Positions 1 through 6,609 of a stretch of DNA of 12,380 bases are shown in pieces. The number at the start of each line of letters is the position of its first letter. Positions within the stretch are counted from its first letter, which is position 1. The notes under the pieces are model-generated. The model saw only the letters and a program-made list of their open reading frames with translations. It made no database searches and had not been told where the DNA came from. Source of the stretch: Marinagarivorans sp. UBA5868 (GTDB lineage: Bacteria; Pseudomonadota; Gammaproteobacteria; Pseudomonadales; Cellvibrionaceae); the NCBI GenBank assembly GCA_002432095.1, contig DJFQ01000082.1:232-12611 (forward strand), in the 5' to 3' direction. Position numbers and translations under genes: made by a program.

Positions 1-203
1 AAATACTGGCGGAAAAATTCGCCGAGGTGTTCGAACAAATAGCGAAAACGGCCTATAACAGGGTAGTTGCGGCGAATCGCCGAATGGGACTGACGTAAAT
101 CGATAACATAAATGATGATGACCGCGGCAATTGAGCAGCCCACCGCCAGTATAAAAAGGATCGCCAGCCAATTGAGGATGTGCTGGATGGTGGTATCAAG
201 CAT
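1..203 (-). CDS. FMN-binding glutamate synthase family protein, N-terminal fragment
   Basis: Only the first 67 codons are present; the gene continues off the left edge. The translation starts MLDTTIQHILNWLAILF, has one hydrophobic membrane segment at about residues 10-33, and then reads RRNYPVIGRFRYLFEHLGEF (44-63). That stretch is characteristic of the N terminus of the membrane-anchored GltB-domain-2 (FMN-binding glutamate synthase-like) proteins of about 530 residues found in many proteobacteria. The FMN and Fe-S parts lie outside the window, so activity cannot be judged. These proteins resemble the synthase domain of GltB but lack the glutaminase domain, and their physiological reaction is poorly defined. 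The start is the first ATG after an in-frame stop (TAG, read on the minus strand at 263-261); only a weak purine-rich stretch precedes it. The gene diverges from the DUF945 gene. Confidence 0.82.
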   Translation of the reverse strand, partial: MLDTTIQHILNWLAILFILAVGCSIAAVIIIYVIDLRQSHSAIRRNYPVIGRFRYLFEHLGEFFRQY

Positions 204-439
204 GGACCAATTTTTCCAGTGGTTGGCGTGACTCGAAGCCTGCCCGGGGGCGTGATTGTGCTATCGCGGCTGATGGTTTTAAATAGCGCCTCCGTAATCG
301 GGCGTCATTTTATCCGATCTCGCGGTGACCGTACTCTTTGGCTCGGGCGTAGGCAACATTTTGCTGCTCCCTGTACCAGAACTGCCAACAAAGGATGGTT
401 TTGGATGCGCTTACATTATTCAGGTAGGAACCTAAATTT
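204..439. other. Divergent intergenic region
   Basis: This 236-bp gap separates the divergent glutamate synthase-like and DUF945 genes and must hold both promoters. I found no convincing -35/-10 pair on either strand, no strong hairpin and no RNA gene. An 87-codon open frame crosses it (180-443), but the product resembles nothing known and overlaps the glutamate synthase-like start, so I treat it as chance. The ribosome binding site of the next gene, AGGAA at 426-430, is the only clear signal. Confidence 0.5.
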
Positions 440-1846
440 ATGAAAAAAATACTTGTCGCGATTGTTGGCCTTTTAGTGATTGCCCTCTTGGTATTGCCGT
501 TTGTTGGCGCTTATAAAACCGAGGAAACGTTCAATAATTGGATTGCCCAGGTAAACCGCATGGGCGCTTATGATCTGCAATGGGAAAGCTACGATAAAGG
601 GTGGTTGCAAACCCAGGCGGTGCTCAAGGTGGGTTTTAAACCCGGCATTATGCCAGCCTCTGAAGACGGTGAGCTCAATTGGTATCTTCCGCTGAACGTC
701 AAGCTTAATCACGGCCCGGTATTGTGGCTCGATGGTGTACGGTTGGGCTGGTTTTCGGGGGACTTTTATCTCGATGAACAACATGAAATGTGGTTGGAGC
801 GAAATCTTCAGAAGCAGGGCGAAGGTCACTTTTTTGTTTCCGATGTTTATATGAATCTCGCTGGGGATACCTCGTTGCAAGACCACAGCCTGCCGTTCAG
901 TTTCACAACCGAGTCTGGCGAGACTTTTCAGGTAAGTGCCTATAGCGGTGCAGGCGTGATCAAGCGATCTGGAGTGGTGGACTACAGCGGCAAGCTCCCC
1001 GCCTTCACAATGACCGGTGGCGAAACGGCCGAAGTCAATATTCAAGATGCGCTATTCCGTGTTCATTCCGATCTGGGGCGCAAAGTGGGCGAGTATGTCA
1101 TCCCTGGCAATGGGGAATTTTCCATTAAAAAAATTGCGGTTACCGGTGATGAGGACATGTCATTTGTTTTAACAGATTTGCTGATGTCCAGTGACATGCA
1201 GGTAAATGACGATCAAACGCTTGCGGATATGGAAATCAAAATGGCCTTTGCCAATATGGAAATACTGGGAGAACAGATATCCAATGCGAAATTCGATTTT
1301 GACTTTGCCAATATCAGCACGGTTTTCCTTGATCAATACTTTGCGATGATGCAGCAAGCCTATGATGCAGAAGGAGCAGCAAATCCTATGCTGGCGGCGC
1401 AGATGATGGGAGTGGCATCGGAGCATCTTATTCCCGGCGGCCCCGAATTCAATATTCATTCTCTTGCCTTCACCACACGCGAAGGCAGTCTTGAATTTGA
1501 TGGTCGGCTGGCAATTGCAGCGGAAGCTGCGCAGAAGATGAGTAATCCCATGGCAATGCTGTCTGATCTGACAGTGGATGCCTCCCTGCTGGTTGATAAG
1601 CCTCTGGCATTTCGTCTGGTTCGGCAGTCCACGATGAAAGATTTGAACGCTGCGCAATTTGAAGGTGGCGATCAAATGACGGATGAGGAAAAGGAAGCAC
1701 TTGCCGACAATCAAACGCACATGAAGCTTGACACGCTCACTATCCAAGGCATGTTGATCGACAAAGGTGAACGTTACACGAGCGAATTTCACTTTAAAGA
1801 TGGCCAGGCAATGCTTAACGGTCAGCCCATGCCGCTGCCTTTTTAA
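440..1846 (+). CDS. DUF945 / YdgA family protein
   Basis: A 468-residue protein with an N-terminal membrane anchor or uncleaved signal (KK, then hydrophobic residues about 4-24), followed by a long soluble region predicted to lie in the periplasm. The motif after the anchor (roughly residues 26-66, with WESYDKGWLQTQA) and the C-terminal ending LNGQPMPLPF are typical of the DUF945 (YdgA-like) family. Length matches the family (about 450-500). No enzymatic motif is visible and the family's biochemical role is not established. AGGAA lies 9 nt before the ATG. The coding frame is followed without any gap by the rhombosortase gene, so the two are probably co-transcribed. The protein has no GlyGly-CTERM tail (glycine-rich stretch, membrane segment, basic end), so it is not an evident rhombosortase substrate. 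Confidence 0.85.
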   Translation: MKKILVAIVGLLVIALLVLPFVGAYKTEETFNNWIAQVNRMGAYDLQWESYDKGWLQTQAVLKVGFKPGIMPASEDGELNWYLPLNVKLNHGPVLWLDGVRLGWFSGDFYLDEQHEMWLERNLQKQGEGHFFVSDVYMNLAGDTSLQDHSLPFSFTTESGETFQVSAYSGAGVIKRSGVVDYSGKLPAFTMTGGETAEVNIQDALFRVHSDLGRKVGEYVIPGNGEFSIKKIAVTGDEDMSFVLTDLLMSSDMQVNDDQTLADMEIKMAFANMEILGEQISNAKFDFDFANISTVFLDQYFAMMQQAYDAEGAANPMLAAQMMGVASEHLIPGGPEFNIHSLAFTTREGSLEFDGRLAIAAEAAQKMSNPMAMLSDLTVDASLLVDKPLAFRLVRQSTMKDLNAAQFEGGDQMTDEEKEALADNQTHMKLDTLTIQGMLIDKGERYTSEFHFKDGQAMLNGQPMPLPF

Positions 1847-2455
1847 ATGCTGAAACCTCTTCGAACCCATGCGCGGCTTATAGGAATTGCCGCGCTCATC
1901 ATAATGCTTTTTTTGCTGGTGGAATTCGCGGGCGATGGCTTAGTGTCTCAGCTGGAATTCCAGCGCCAGGCCATTACCCAAGGTGAAATATGGCGGCTTT
2001 TTACCGGCAATTTTACGCATTTTGGCGATTACCACACCTGGATGAACGCCGCCGGACTTGCGGCTTTGACGGCAGTTTTGTTTTGGTATCTGCCATCGGG
2101 TTGGTTTGCGGCAGGGGCGCTCGTCATTCCCGTGGGCGTGGGCCTCGGTCTGCTTTTATTTGCCACGGACGTCGAAGTTTACCGCGGATTTTCCGGCGCT
2201 AATTACGGACTTTTGGCGATGGGATTATTGCTGGCGCTGCCGCAGCAACCAAAGCTCTATGCGTTGGCGTTTTGCATTTTGTTAGGGAAAATCGTGTACG
2301 AACAATTACCGGGTTATGACGTTGATTATCTGCGAGATGAAATTGGTGTTCCGGTCGCCGTTGAAGCGCACTTGGCAGGGTTTTGCAGTGGTACGTTTAT
2401 CGGGTGCTTGGAGTTAATAAGGCGCCGACTGCTAGGCCGCGCCTCGAGTGACTGA
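1847..2455 (+). CDS. rrtA: Rhombosortase (rhomboid-like intramembrane serine protease)
   Basis: A 202-residue polytopic membrane protein with the layout of rhombosortases, which process proteins carrying the C-terminal GlyGly-CTERM sorting signal for surface display or release. Key elements are visible: WRLFTGNFTH (49-58) and the HxxxN element H63...N67, which fits the rhomboid oxyanion region; GFSG with the probable nucleophile Ser116 (114-117); and AVEAHLAG with the probable catalytic His175 (171-178). These sit in hydrophobic segments. The ATG directly follows the TAA of the DUF945 gene, in the same frame and with no Shine-Dalgarno sequence in the preceding 20 bases, so translation probably depends on termination-reinitiation. 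The TGA abuts the stop of convergent ppnP. No GlyGly-CTERM substrate is encoded in the window. A generic rhomboid protease is the alternative, but the short length and motif spacing favour rhombosortase. Confidence 0.8.
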   Translation: MLKPLRTHARLIGIAALIIMLFLLVEFAGDGLVSQLEFQRQAITQGEIWRLFTGNFTHFGDYHTWMNAAGLAALTAVLFWYLPSGWFAAGALVIPVGVGLGLLLFATDVEVYRGFSGANYGLLAMGLLLALPQQPKLYALAFCILLGKIVYEQLPGYDVDYLRDEIGVPVAVEAHLAGFCSGTFIGCLELIRRRLLGRASSD

Positions 2456-2740
2456 TTATTTCCAGTATTTGCAGAGGTATGCGGTGTCTCTTGCGGCTTT
2501 CACCTTAAACGCTGAATTTCCCTCAACTTCAAAAGACTGTCCATCACTGTAAGACTGCCAGTCACTTTCACCTGGATGTTGTATGGCAAGTTCGCCGCTG
2601 ACCACCACCATGGTTTCTTTGACGCTGGTGGAAAATTCATAATCGCCTTTTTTCATCACGCCGATGGTGGCGGGTTGAGTTTGAGTGTCAAAGCTAATGG
2701 ATTTGACGCTGCCGGAAAAGTATTCATTGACTTTCAGCAT
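2456..2740 (-). CDS. ppnP: Pyrimidine/purine nucleoside phosphorylase PpnP (DUF1255, YaiE-like)
   Basis: A 94-residue single-domain cupin protein beginning MLKVNEYFSGSVKSISFD, with the family's MKKGDYEFST (about 29-38), TMVVVSGEL (42-50) and F-K-V-K near the C terminus. The length equals that of E. coli PpnP, a broad-specificity nucleoside phosphorylase that splits nucleosides with phosphate into base and ribose-1-phosphate. The frame is open for 36 more codons upstream (to 2848), but that extension has no family similarity, overlaps the start of cmoM, and would include the promoter. GAGG seven bases before 2740 supports the shorter start. A perfect TATAAT lies about 30 bp upstream of the ATG. 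The gene runs head-on into rrtA with no bases between the two stop codons. Confidence 0.92.
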   Translation of the reverse strand: MLKVNEYFSGSVKSISFDTQTQPATIGVMKKGDYEFSTSVKETMVVVSGELAIQHPGESDWQSYSDGQSFEVEGNSAFKVKAARDTAYLCKYWK

Positions 2741-2770
2741 GGGAATGCCTCGGAAGTGGAAAAGCCGGGC

Positions 2771-2776
2771 ATTATA
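2771..2776 (-). promoter_or_regulatory. Probable -10 element for ppnP
   Basis: Read on the minus strand this is a perfect TATAAT, placed so that transcription would begin about 23-25 bases before the ppnP ATG. No good -35 hexamer lies 16-18 bp upstream; TTGACG is present on the same strand (2809-2804), but 27 bp away. A small inverted repeat, GGCC-AAA-GGCC (2787-2797), falls in the expected spacer/-35 area and could be an operator or chance. The intergenic region is only 97 bp and must also serve cmoM. Confidence 0.4.
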
Positions 2777-2837
2777 GCGACTGCGCGGCCAAAGGCCATA
2801 GGTCGTCAAGGTAACACAGCAAACGAGAGAGCAGGGC

Positions 2838-3626
2838 ATGACCGACAAACATCCAGCGGAAGATCGTAACTTTGACGATTTAGCCCTGCGTTTTCAGAGC
2901 AAAATTTACGATTCGATGAAAGGGCGCTTGCGTCTTGCCGTGCTGCGTCAAGATTTTAATGAGCACGTAACACTGGAAGGAAAACGAGTGTTGGACGTGG
3001 GTGCAGGCCAGGGACAGTGGGCCATGGAAATGCTGCGTCGTGGTGGGGAAGTGCACCTGACGGATATATCAGCGGAAATGCTTAGTTTGGCGCGAACCAA
3101 CATTCAGAATTCTGAATTGACAGAAGCACAAAAGGCGAAAGCAAGTTTTCAGCAAATTTCCCTGCAGGGGTTGATAGAGCAAAATTTCGTTCCTTTCGAT
3201 GTGGTGACTTGCCACGCCGTTTTGGAGTGGCTCGATCAACCTGCGGAATTTTTTGCCGCGGTAGCGCCGTTGCTGACAAGCGGTGGATGGTGTTCTTTGA
3301 TTTTTTATAATATCAACGGTCTGATTTTCAAAAATCTTTTGCGCACTAATTATGCCAAAGTAATTAACCGAGACTTTCGCGGTGCGCGGGGCGGCCTCAC
3401 CCCATTAAATCCGCTGCAACCGGAAGAGGTGCGAGTATGGGCTGGTGATTGGAATTACGAGGTGGTCTGCCAAAGCGGTATTCGCGTGTTTCACGATTAT
3501 GTATTGGATAAACGACTTTATGAGCGCGACCCGGATGCGGTGGAGGCATTGGAGCTGCTCTATTCCCGCCAGCAGCCTTATCGCGACTTAGGACGCTATA
3601 TTCACTTGCTACTGCGCAAGGCGTGA
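2838..3626 (+). CDS. cmoM: tRNA 5-carboxymethoxyuridine methyltransferase CmoM
   Basis: A 262-residue class I SAM-dependent methyltransferase. It shows RNFDDLALRF (10-19), SAM motif I VLDVGAGQGQ (51-60), the acidic TDIS loop (75-78), HAVLEW (126-131), FYNINGL (156-162), and the strongly conserved family ending GIRVFHDY (214-221) ... QPYRDLGRYIH (246-256). These match CmoM (formerly SmtA), which methylates the carboxymethoxy group of cmo5U34 to mcmo5U in a set of tRNAs, acting on the product of CmoA and CmoB. Length matches E. coli CmoM (about 261). A purine-rich GAGAGAGCAGGG precedes the ATG. The gene diverges from ppnP and converges with the J-domain gene. cmoA and cmoB are not in the window. 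Confidence 0.93.
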   Translation: MTDKHPAEDRNFDDLALRFQSKIYDSMKGRLRLAVLRQDFNEHVTLEGKRVLDVGAGQGQWAMEMLRRGGEVHLTDISAEMLSLARTNIQNSELTEAQKAKASFQQISLQGLIEQNFVPFDVVTCHAVLEWLDQPAEFFAAVAPLLTSGGWCSLIFYNINGLIFKNLLRTNYAKVINRDFRGARGGLTPLNPLQPEEVRVWAGDWNYEVVCQSGIRVFHDYVLDKRLYERDPDAVEALELLYSRQQPYRDLGRYIHLLLRKA

Positions 3627-3632
3627 GCGCGG

Positions 3633-3686
3633 TTAGGTCTTTTAAGAGCGTTTAGTCTTTTAAGAGCATTTAGTCTTTTAAGAGAA
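3633..3686. repeat. Three tandem copies of an 18-bp repeat at a convergent gene junction
   Basis: Three head-to-tail copies with an exact 18-bp period (3633-3650, 3651-3668, 3669-3686); the shared core GTCTTTTAAGAG starts at 3637, 3655 and 3673. The third copy contains the last four codons and stop codon of the minus-strand J-domain gene (LLKD-stop). The copies therefore look like tandem duplications of that gene's end into the space before the cmoM stop. Each core includes a small TCTT-TT-AAGA inverted repeat. No G/C-rich stem followed by a T run is present, so it is not a classical terminator. Confidence 0.85.
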
Positions 3687-4350
3687 TGTCTCGCGCTTGA
3701 TTGACACGCGCCGCAAGGAAATCACTTCCGCCGCGATCCGGATGCAGTTTGTTGATCAGGCGTCGGTGCGCGGCAATGATTTCCTCGCGAGAGGGATCCC
3801 CCGATAGACCGAGAATTTGTAACGCTTCGTCACGACCTGGGCTGGCAAATGGTGGTGACGCCTGTTGACCTCCGCTGAATGTTTGTCCTTTGCGGGCGAA
3901 ACGAATCAGGTAATAGGATTTTTTATCCCGCTCGCGATAATAATTCTCCAGTTCTTTAATGTCGTTTTCACTTAGCTCGGCGATGCTTTTTCCTGCGCAG
4001 GGCCCTTTGATGACGGAACCGCTGAGTTGACCGGATTGCACCGCGATGATTACGTCGAGATGATCTGTTTTAAAAGAGGCGGTGCCGCCTGTGCGATGCA
4101 TCCATAAAGGTACTATGCGCATCAACGTATGAAATCCGAATTTAAACATCGGCAGCAGTGCAGCTATTACTGCGCCGAACCAGTGCATTCGGCCAGTGAG
4201 CACGCCCAGCAGCAAAATTCCCGCGAGACCAAACACAGCCATTTTCATGAGAAATGCACGTTTGCGGTCGGCCGGCATTTTTTTATATTTGTGAATCCCT
4301 CCAAACAAAAATGCGAGCGCGGCGAGAATTAGAAGCAGCTTTAGAATCAT
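3670..4350 (-). CDS. Membrane-anchored DnaJ-domain protein
   Basis: A 226-residue protein with two N-terminal hydrophobic segments (about 2-18 and 36-66, the latter possibly two passes), a middle soluble domain (about 90-160, unrecognised, containing LSENDIKELENYYRERDKKS), a short G/Q/S/P-rich linker, and a C-terminal J domain (about 172-226) with the HPD motif at 203-205 in NKLHPDRGGSDF. The HPD motif is what J proteins use to stimulate the ATPase of an Hsp70 such as DnaK. The C-terminal J domain behind a membrane anchor resembles DjlA-like or Pam18-like co-chaperones, but the middle domain sets it apart. The start follows the ppx stop by 15 bases without a clear Shine-Dalgarno sequence, so it is probably translated from the ppx transcript. 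Its final codons form the first unit (in its own reading direction) of the 18-bp repeat. Confidence 0.83.
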   Translation of the reverse strand: MILKLLLILAALAFLFGGIHKYKKMPADRKRAFLMKMAVFGLAGILLLGVLTGRMHWFGAVIAALLPMFKFGFHTLMRIVPLWMHRTGGTASFKTDHLDVIIAVQSGQLSGSVIKGPCAGKSIAELSENDIKELENYYRERDKKSYYLIRFARKGQTFSGGQQASPPFASPGRDEALQILGLSGDPSREEIIAAHRRLINKLHPDRGGSDFLAARVNQARDILLKD

Positions 4351-4365
4351 AAGTGAGCGAAGGCG

Positions 4366-5847
4366 TTATGCCTCCATAATTTTGAGTTCAATGCCGGTTT
4401 CGCGGAAATAGCCCGCTTCCTTTTCCAATCCGGCGGTCGTCAAAGGGTTTTCATCGAGCCAGCCTTTGGCAAAAATCAAAGAATAATTGTTGTTGGTCTG
4501 TGTCAACAAAGGCAAACCCTGTAGGTCTTCCCGCCGGCGGTGGAGAATCACCGCCAAGCGCAAACACACTAACATTGGCAACAAAGCAAGCCGCACTTTC
4601 TTTTCCATCCCGTCGAAGCGGTCTTCGTGAATTTTTTTGCGGTGAGCGCGGACAAGACAGGCGAGAATTTGCTGTTCGTAACGGCCAAAACCTGCAAGAT
4701 CGCTGTGACGAAGAATGTAGTAACCATGGTTATGGTGGCCTGAATGCGATATCCCAAGGCCTACCTCGTGCAGTTGCGCAGCCCAGGTAAGTATTTTGGT
4801 GCGCGACACGCCCGGAAGATCTGGAGCGCTAATTTGCCGCCAAAAGGTGATCGCCGTTCTGGCGACACGCTCAGCTTGCGCAAGATCAATATGGTACTGG
4901 CCCTGTAATTTAGCGACCGCAGCGTAACGCGCGTCCACGCTGTGGAAGCGGCCAATGGTGTCGTAGATCAACCCCTCTTTCAGCGATGCATCTGCGACAT
5001 GAATTTTCTCAAGTTTGAGTTGGTCAAAAATGGCGCGCAACACGGCAATGCCTGCGGGCAATACGTCTTTACGCAGTTTCGGCATGGAGTGCAGAACTCT
5101 TTCACTGTCTTCTATAACTTCTGAACTCAGTTCCCGCAGGGAGCTGGCGCGGATGATCGCGCCGCCATCGACAGGGGCCACCAGATCGGCAATCGCTCGC
5201 ATGGTGCCGGATGTTCCGTACACGATGTCCCAGCCCTTTTTTAGGTAAGCGGGACGGATAACTTCGAGATCGGCACAGGCAGCAAGATAAGCGGCGCGCA
5301 TGCCCCGCGCGCTTACCTGGTTTTTCAACTCGTATTTCTCCGCAAATACCACACAACCAAAGTTAAGGCTTTCCAACAGTTCCGGCTCGGCGTCTCTGCC
5401 GATGATGAATTCTGTGCTGGCTCCGCCTATGTCGATTACAAGGCGGCGGTTGTTGTCATTGGCAACACAGTGCGCGAGGCCTTTGTAAACCAGGCGCGCC
5501 TCTTCAAAGCCCGAGATAATGGCGATGGGGTGGCCGAGCGCTTGCTCTGCATCACGCAAAAACCCACGGGCATTTTTTGCCGAGCGCAAACTTTTGGTGC
5601 CAACAGCACGCACTTGCGCAGCGGGTATGCCGCGCAGGCGCTCAGCGAAACGCTTCAGGCACTGTAAGGCGCGCTCCTGAGCATCTGCGGCGATAGTGCC
5701 GGATTGCATTCCCCGAGCGATTTGCACCATGTCTTTTACCCGATCTACGGTTTCCACGGTATCCTGATTGACCCGGCAAATGATCATGTGAAAGCTGTTG
5801 GAACCCAGGTCGACCGCGGCGAAGTAGGGAGATTCGATGCTCTGCAT
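4366..5847 (-). CDS. ppx: Exopolyphosphatase / guanosine pentaphosphate phosphatase family protein
   Basis: A 493-residue Ppx/GppA protein. The actin-like N-terminal domain shows the phosphate-1 loop DLGSNSFHM (13-21), AVGTKSLRSA (81-90), SGFEEARLVYKG (112-123) with the family's catalytic glutamate, DIGGASTEFIIG (139-150) and GTSGT (211-215). The C-terminal HD-like domain has QLHEVGLGISHSGHHNH (358-374). The full four-domain length (about 500) fits Ppx. Such enzymes remove terminal phosphates from polyphosphate, and some also hydrolyse pppGpp; sequence inspection cannot separate the two, so the symbol is provisional. An in-frame TGA lies just upstream, fixing this ATG as the earliest start. 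No Shine-Dalgarno is seen; instead the perfect palindrome GTGATCAC (5853-5860) sits 5 bases before the start. The gene is followed by the J-domain gene and diverges from msrA. Confidence 0.88.
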   Translation of the reverse strand: MQSIESPYFAAVDLGSNSFHMIICRVNQDTVETVDRVKDMVQIARGMQSGTIAADAQERALQCLKRFAERLRGIPAAQVRAVGTKSLRSAKNARGFLRDAEQALGHPIAIISGFEEARLVYKGLAHCVANDNNRRLVIDIGGASTEFIIGRDAEPELLESLNFGCVVFAEKYELKNQVSARGMRAAYLAACADLEVIRPAYLKKGWDIVYGTSGTMRAIADLVAPVDGGAIIRASSLRELSSEVIEDSERVLHSMPKLRKDVLPAGIAVLRAIFDQLKLEKIHVADASLKEGLIYDTIGRFHSVDARYAAVAKLQGQYHIDLAQAERVARTAITFWRQISAPDLPGVSRTKILTWAAQLHEVGLGISHSGHHNHGYYILRHSDLAGFGRYEQQILACLVRAHRKKIHEDRFDGMEKKVRLALLPMLVCLRLAVILHRRREDLQGLPLLTQTNNNYSLIFAKGWLDENPLTTAGLEKEAGYFRETGIELKIMEA

Positions 5848-5894
5848 GAAAGGTGATCACTGGTGAAACGGCGCTAGAGAATAACAACAATTTG

Positions 5895-5919
5895 CTGCGG
5901 TCGTAACCGCAGGTGCGGT
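5895..5919 (+). promoter_or_regulatory. Two overlapping alternative hairpins in the ppx-msrA intergenic region
   Basis: CTGCGGT-CGTA-ACCGCAG (5895-5912) is a perfect 7-bp stem with a 4-base loop. Its right arm can pair instead with a downstream copy, ACCGC-AGGT-GCGGT (5906-5919). The two structures exclude one another. At the DNA level this is three half-sites, GCGGT/ACCGC/GCGGT. It lies 40 bases before the msrA start and 48 bases before the ppx start. It is not followed by a T run on either strand, so it is not an intrinsic terminator. An operator or a 5' leader structure are both possible. Confidence 0.55.
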
Positions 5920-5949
5920 AAAAAGTCCAATCCTTAAATTGTTTTAGTG

Positions 5950-5958
5950 GGAGGTGAT
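5950..5958 (+). promoter_or_regulatory. Strong Shine-Dalgarno sequence that fixes the msrA start
   Basis: GGAGGTGAT directly precedes ATG 5959 and is complementary to the 3' end of 16S rRNA along its whole length. The alternative GTG start at 5947 lies upstream of it and has no comparable signal, so translation almost certainly starts at 5959. The spacing between GGAGG and ATG is short (4 bases). Confidence 0.75.
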
Positions 5959-6606
5959 ATGTGGGGTTTCGATAGTAAAAAAATGGTAATGCCGCTCCCT
6001 GGGGATGCGCTCGCCGGGCGTGAGCAGGCCGTGCCGGTGCCAGATCGGCATTATGTGCTGGGAACATCGCTTCGAGATTATCCCGAAGGTACAGCGATGG
6101 CGATGTTTGGCATGGGATGTTTTTGGGGATGCGAGCGCCTTTTCTGGCAGACCGACGGAGTGTTCACCACCGCGGTGGGCTATAGCGCAGGCTTCACACC
6201 CAACCCAACTTATGAAGAAGTCTGCTCGGGGCTGACCGGTCACAATGAGGTGGTGCTGGTTGTGTATTGGCGCGACAAGATTCGCTATGCCGATCTGCTC
6301 AAGCTATTTTGGGAGAACCACAACCCGACCCAGGGCATGCGGCAGGCGAATGATCAAGGTACGCAGTATCGATCGGGGATTTATTATTTTGATGCTGAGC
6401 AAAAAGCGGCAGCCGAGTTCTCTCGCGACCGCTATCAGGAACAGCTACAAAAAGCGAATGCGGGGACGGTGACCACGGAAGTAACATCGGCCAAAACCTT
6501 CTATTTTGCCGAGCCCTATCATCAGCAATATTTGGCGAAGAATCCGAACGGATACTGCAACCTTCAGACGCGAGCAAAGACGGGTTTGCCAACAATTGAA
6601 ACTTGA
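5959..6606 (+). CDS. msrA: Peptide-methionine (S)-S-oxide reductase MsrA
   Basis: A 215-residue MsrA of the long, E. coli-like type. It reduces methionine-S-sulfoxide in proteins and free methionine, normally with thioredoxin as reductant. The catalytic motif MGCFWG contains Cys54 (52-57), followed by [36 protein letters not shown] and GTQYRSGIY, all typical of the family. The N-terminal lead (FDSKK...LPGDALAGR) matches the E. coli type and supports the ATG at 5959. Near the C terminus NPNGYC provides the first resolving cysteine (Cys200), but the second recycling cysteine present in E. coli MsrA (GVCLP) is replaced by glycine here (KTGLP). An extra cysteine follows the active site (Cys58). 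No signal peptide is seen, so it is cytosolic. The stop lies 3 bp from that of the convergent FlhB-like gene. Confidence 0.93.
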   Translation: MWGFDSKKMVMPLPGDALAGREQAVPVPDRHYVLGTSLRDYPEGTAMAMFGMGCFWGCERLFWQTDGVFTTAVGYSAGFTPNPTYEEVCSGLTGHNEVVLVVYWRDKIRYADLLKLFWENHNPTQGMRQANDQGTQYRSGIYYFDAEQKAAAEFSRDRYQEQLQKANAGTVTTEVTSAKTFYFAEPYHQQYLAKNPNGYCNLQTRAKTGLPTIET

Positions 6607-6609
6607 TGA

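Noticed and set aside
180..443. An 87-codon open frame in the left intergenic region
   Set aside because: It overlaps the N terminus of the glutamate synthase-like gene, has no ribosome binding site, and its product resembles nothing known.
473..1870. Antisense open frames of 190 and 233 codons
   Set aside because: Both lie opposite the DUF945 gene, whose family motifs and ribosome binding site are clear. Their histidine- and cysteine-rich compositions look like antisense translation.
2741..2848. N-terminal extension of PpnP by 36 codons
   Set aside because: The extension overlaps cmoM, spans the probable TATAAT promoter, and is absent from the 94-residue family; GAGG supports the internal ATG.
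5947..5958. GTG start for msrA, adding four residues
   Set aside because: The codons concerned form the strong ribosome binding site of ATG 5959.
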